In this document: positions 7,242 to 8,279 of the stretch, one piece after another
Layout: the number at the start of each line of letters is the position of its first letter
How positions within the stretch are numbered: the stretch's first letter is position 1
From: an uncultured Ruminococcus sp.
GTDB lineage: Bacteria > Bacillota > Clostridia > Oscillospirales > Ruminococcaceae
Reading direction: 5' to 3'
Length of the DNA: 8,279 bases
Assembly: GCA_946186215.1 (NCBI GenBank)
Contig: CAMHMM010000078.1
Coordinates: forward strand, 1 to 8,279
Position numbers and translations under genes: made by a program
The notes under the pieces: model-generated
Databases searched by the model: none
What the model was told of the DNA's origin: nothing
What the model saw: only the letters and a program-made list of their open reading frames with translations

Positions 7242-7913
7242 TTACTTTCTGATAAGAGTTACAGCGGCTGCAATGGCTGCAATTCCCATAACAGCGGCTA
7301 CTGTTGCAACTTCAGAGTTACCTGTGGAGGGAGCTTCTGTCTCGGAAGACTCCTCTGCAGCGGGAGCTGCCTCTTCAACAGGTGCAGCCTCTTCTTCTGC
7401 TGCAGGCTCTTCTGCGGGAGCAGCTTCAGCAGTATCGCCTGCGCCGAGACCGCTTACTGTGAATGTAACGGTAAGGGACTCTGCAATAGGTGTTGCGTTG
7501 TTGATACCGGGATCATCCTTTGTATCGGAATACATATTGTAAACATCGATCCTGTAGTTGCCCTTTTCCTCGATATCGCCGTACTTTATCTTAGAAGCAT
7601 CAAAGGAAACCTCGGAACCGTCTATCTCGATCTTGTCAAGAGTAGCAGTAGCATCGGGGAAGTTAGCTGCCATTCCGTCGAAGTCTACAACGAAAACGCC
7701 AATCTCCTCTGTTCCTGCAACAGCAGTAGAGGTTATAGTATATGTACCGTCACCTGTTACCTGAACTGAAGACTCCCAGTCCTGGAAGGTCCAGTTGGTA
7801 TCGGTGAAACCAATCTTTGCATTGATAGGATCAACAGCAGATGCAGAAACAGCTGTGACACTGAGTGCAAGCGCTGCAGCAGCCGCAACAGCAGATATTT
7901 TCCTGAATGTCAT
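7242..7913 (-). CDS. Secreted surface protein with Ala/Glu/Pro stalk and PSTG-like C-terminal anchor, function unknown
   Basis: The chosen ATG (7911-7913) has GGAGGAG six bases upstream. A TTG at 7926-7928 in the same frame overlaps that ribosome site and is rejected as start, so the protein is 223 residues. Residues 1-26 form a signal peptide (basic FRK, Ala/Leu-rich core, cleavage after ASA). Residues 27-160 form a polar, beta-rich region with two Trp (41, 46), GDGTYTIT and a repeated aromatic/Val pattern. It resembles a beta-sandwich such as a carbohydrate-binding module, but I cannot assign a family. Residues 161-194 are almost only Ala, Glu and Pro, a wall-spanning stalk. APSTG (194-198), a hydrophobic stretch (202-221) and a terminal Arg-Lys look like a sortase-type signal with Pro-Ser-Thr-Gly in place of LPxTG, or else a simple membrane anchor. 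It has its own promoter and terminator and is probably well expressed. A role in surface or polysaccharide binding is a guess. Confidence 0.85.
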   Translation of the reverse strand: MTFRKISAVAAAAALALSVTAVSASAVDPINAKIGFTDTNWTFQDWESSVQVTGDGTYTITSTAVAGTEEIGVFVVDFDGMAANFPDATATLDKIEIDGSEVSFDASKIKYGDIEEKGNYRIDVYNMYSDTKDDPGINNATPIAESLTVTFTVSGLGAGDTAEAAPAEEPAAEEEAAPVEEAAPAAEESSETEAPSTGNSEVATVAAVMGIAAIAAAVTLIRK

Positions 7914-8045
7914 ATTAATCTCCTCCAAATTGAATGCCTATGATTCGTTATCTTTTCTTTTCGGAGCTGTCAAACACAACTCCGGCAGTCATATCGATGC
8001 TGTATACCGGACGGCACCGATCCTCTTTCTATTGACTGTCATTAC
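7914..8045 (-). promoter_or_regulatory. Long 5' leader with potential hairpins before the surface-protein gene
   Basis: From the predicted start near 8045 to the ATG there are about 130 untranslated bases. In the - strand RNA two 8-bp hairpins can form: one from 7977-7984 and 7962-7969 (CGGAGUUG with CAGCUCCG, 7-base loop) and one from 8014-8021 and 7993-8000 (AUCGGUGC with GCAUCGAU, 13-base loop). Each contains a G-U pair that would be a mismatch in the opposite strand's RNA. CAGUC (8034-8038) can also pair with GACUG (7986-7990) around the second hairpin. Neither hairpin is followed by a U tract, so it is not an attenuator. It matches no riboswitch I recognise; RNA stability or translation control is possible. 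Confidence 0.4.
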
Positions 8046-8050
8046 GGTTT

Positions 8051-8079
8051 ATTATAGCAACTTAAGTGTTTTTTGTAAA
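8051..8079 (-). promoter_or_regulatory. Sigma-A promoter of the surface-protein gene (TTTACA, 17 bp, TGCTATAAT)
   Basis: On the - strand, TTTACA (8074-8079) lies 17 bases before a perfect TATAAT (8051-8056), which is preceded by TGC, an extended -10. The predicted transcription start is near 8045. The AT-rich sequence upstream could act as an UP element. Confidence 0.85.
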
Positions 8080-8279
8080 TATGCTAAACCAACAAAATTT
8101 ATATCCTGAATATATTGTTTTTAACCATAATTTATGAAAATCAGCCAATTTTTTACGGTTAAAAAATGTAACTTTTCACTTTTACCATTTTGTAACTTTT
8201 GCTATTCGTATGCCATTTTCCTTTAATTATCGTATTTTTTATTAGTATATAATTCGATATAATAGATTATCATGTTATA
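8080..8279. other. AT-rich non-coding stretch upstream of the surface-protein promoter
   Basis: No credible gene is seen in these 200 bases. They hold a 9-bp inverted repeat, TTTTTAACC (8118-8126) and GGTTAAAAA (8157-8165), spaced by 30 bases, and two copies of TGTAACTTTT. TATAAT words at 8248-8253 and 8258-8263 on the + strand lack a matching -35. Any gene to the right lies outside the window. Confidence 0.5.
8167..8200. repeat. Direct repeat of TGTAACTTTT, two copies 24 bases apart
   Basis: TGTAACTTTT occurs at 8167-8176 and 8191-8200, a start-to-start distance of 24 bases, just over two helical turns. The copies lie about 90-120 bases upstream of the -35 of the surface-protein promoter. 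They could be a regulator's binding sites, but in such AT-rich DNA chance is a real alternative. Confidence 0.4.

Noticed and set aside
7194..7769. Cys-rich + strand open frame opposite the surface protein
   Set aside because: The Cys and Ser runs arise from reading the complement of Ala/Glu/Pro codons. It also runs through the terminator stem, and the opposite strand has signal peptide, ribosome site and promoter.
7914..7928. TTG start for the surface protein
   Set aside because: The TTG is part of the ribosome site itself (GGAGGAG follows directly). The ATG at 7913 has ideal spacing and begins a normal signal peptide.
7929..8045. c-di-GMP riboswitch in the surface-protein leader
   Set aside because: It was considered because of the neighbouring EAL gene, but the conserved core sequences of the known c-di-GMP classes are not seen.
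7795..8109. 104-residue + strand open frame
   Set aside because: It overlaps the signal-peptide codons, leader and promoter of the minus-strand gene, with no ribosome site or recognisable protein.
8225..8263. + strand promoter at the right edge
   Set aside because: TATAAT words are present, but no -35 hexamer at proper spacing and no gene within the window, in very AT-rich DNA.

Overview
The window looks like chromosomal DNA of an anaerobic low-to-mid GC Firmicute, most likely a Ruminococcus-like member of the Clostridia (Oscillospiraceae/Ruminococcaceae). This rests on strong Shine-Dalgarno sites, sigma-A promoters, rho-independent terminators, an unimodal QueF like that of Bacillus, a DnaE-type polymerase, and a secreted protein ending in a PSTG-like sorting signal. 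The taxonomic placement is inference from protein style, not a database match. No rRNA, tRNA, CRISPR array, insertion sequence or phage gene is visible.

Left part (1-5102, + strand): a tightly packed four-gene operon that enters from beyond the left edge. It holds the 3' part of a transglutaminase-like protease-fold gene, a small thioredoxin-like protein (WCSPC), queF (queuosine pathway nitrile reductase), and dnaE (replicative DNA polymerase III alpha). queF and dnaE overlap by one base. The operon ends at a perfect 13-bp hairpin terminator that also serves the convergent gene from the right.

dnaE is the main oddity. Its PHP-domain part (1668-2267) and its polymerase part (from 2268) are in the same frame, but a TAA at 2265-2267 separates them. 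At the same point about 8-10 conserved codons, expected to carry the TNDxHY segment of the PHP domain, are missing. This is a small deletion that creates a stop, either a real mutation or an assembly error. The other 890 codons are undamaged.

Right part (5120-8279, - strand): two separately transcribed genes. The first, 5120-7045, encodes a membrane protein with about seven N-terminal helices, a degenerate GGDEF domain and a complete EAL domain, so it is a probable c-di-GMP phosphodiesterase. It has its own near-consensus extended -10 promoter. The second, 7242-7913, encodes a secreted, probably wall- or membrane-anchored protein with an Ala/Glu/Pro-rich stalk. It has another strong extended -10 promoter, an approximately 130-nt leader that can fold into hairpins, and its own terminator. 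The last 200 bases are AT-rich and non-coding, with a repeated TGTAACTTTT motif.

Functional links: the best-supported is thioredoxin next to QueF, because this QueF keeps the Cys pair (Cys50/Cys94) whose protective disulfide in the Bacillus enzyme is reduced by thioredoxin. I did not find a clearly new multi-gene system. The items most worth a second look are the dnaE lesion, the thioredoxin-QueF pairing and the structured leader of the surface protein.
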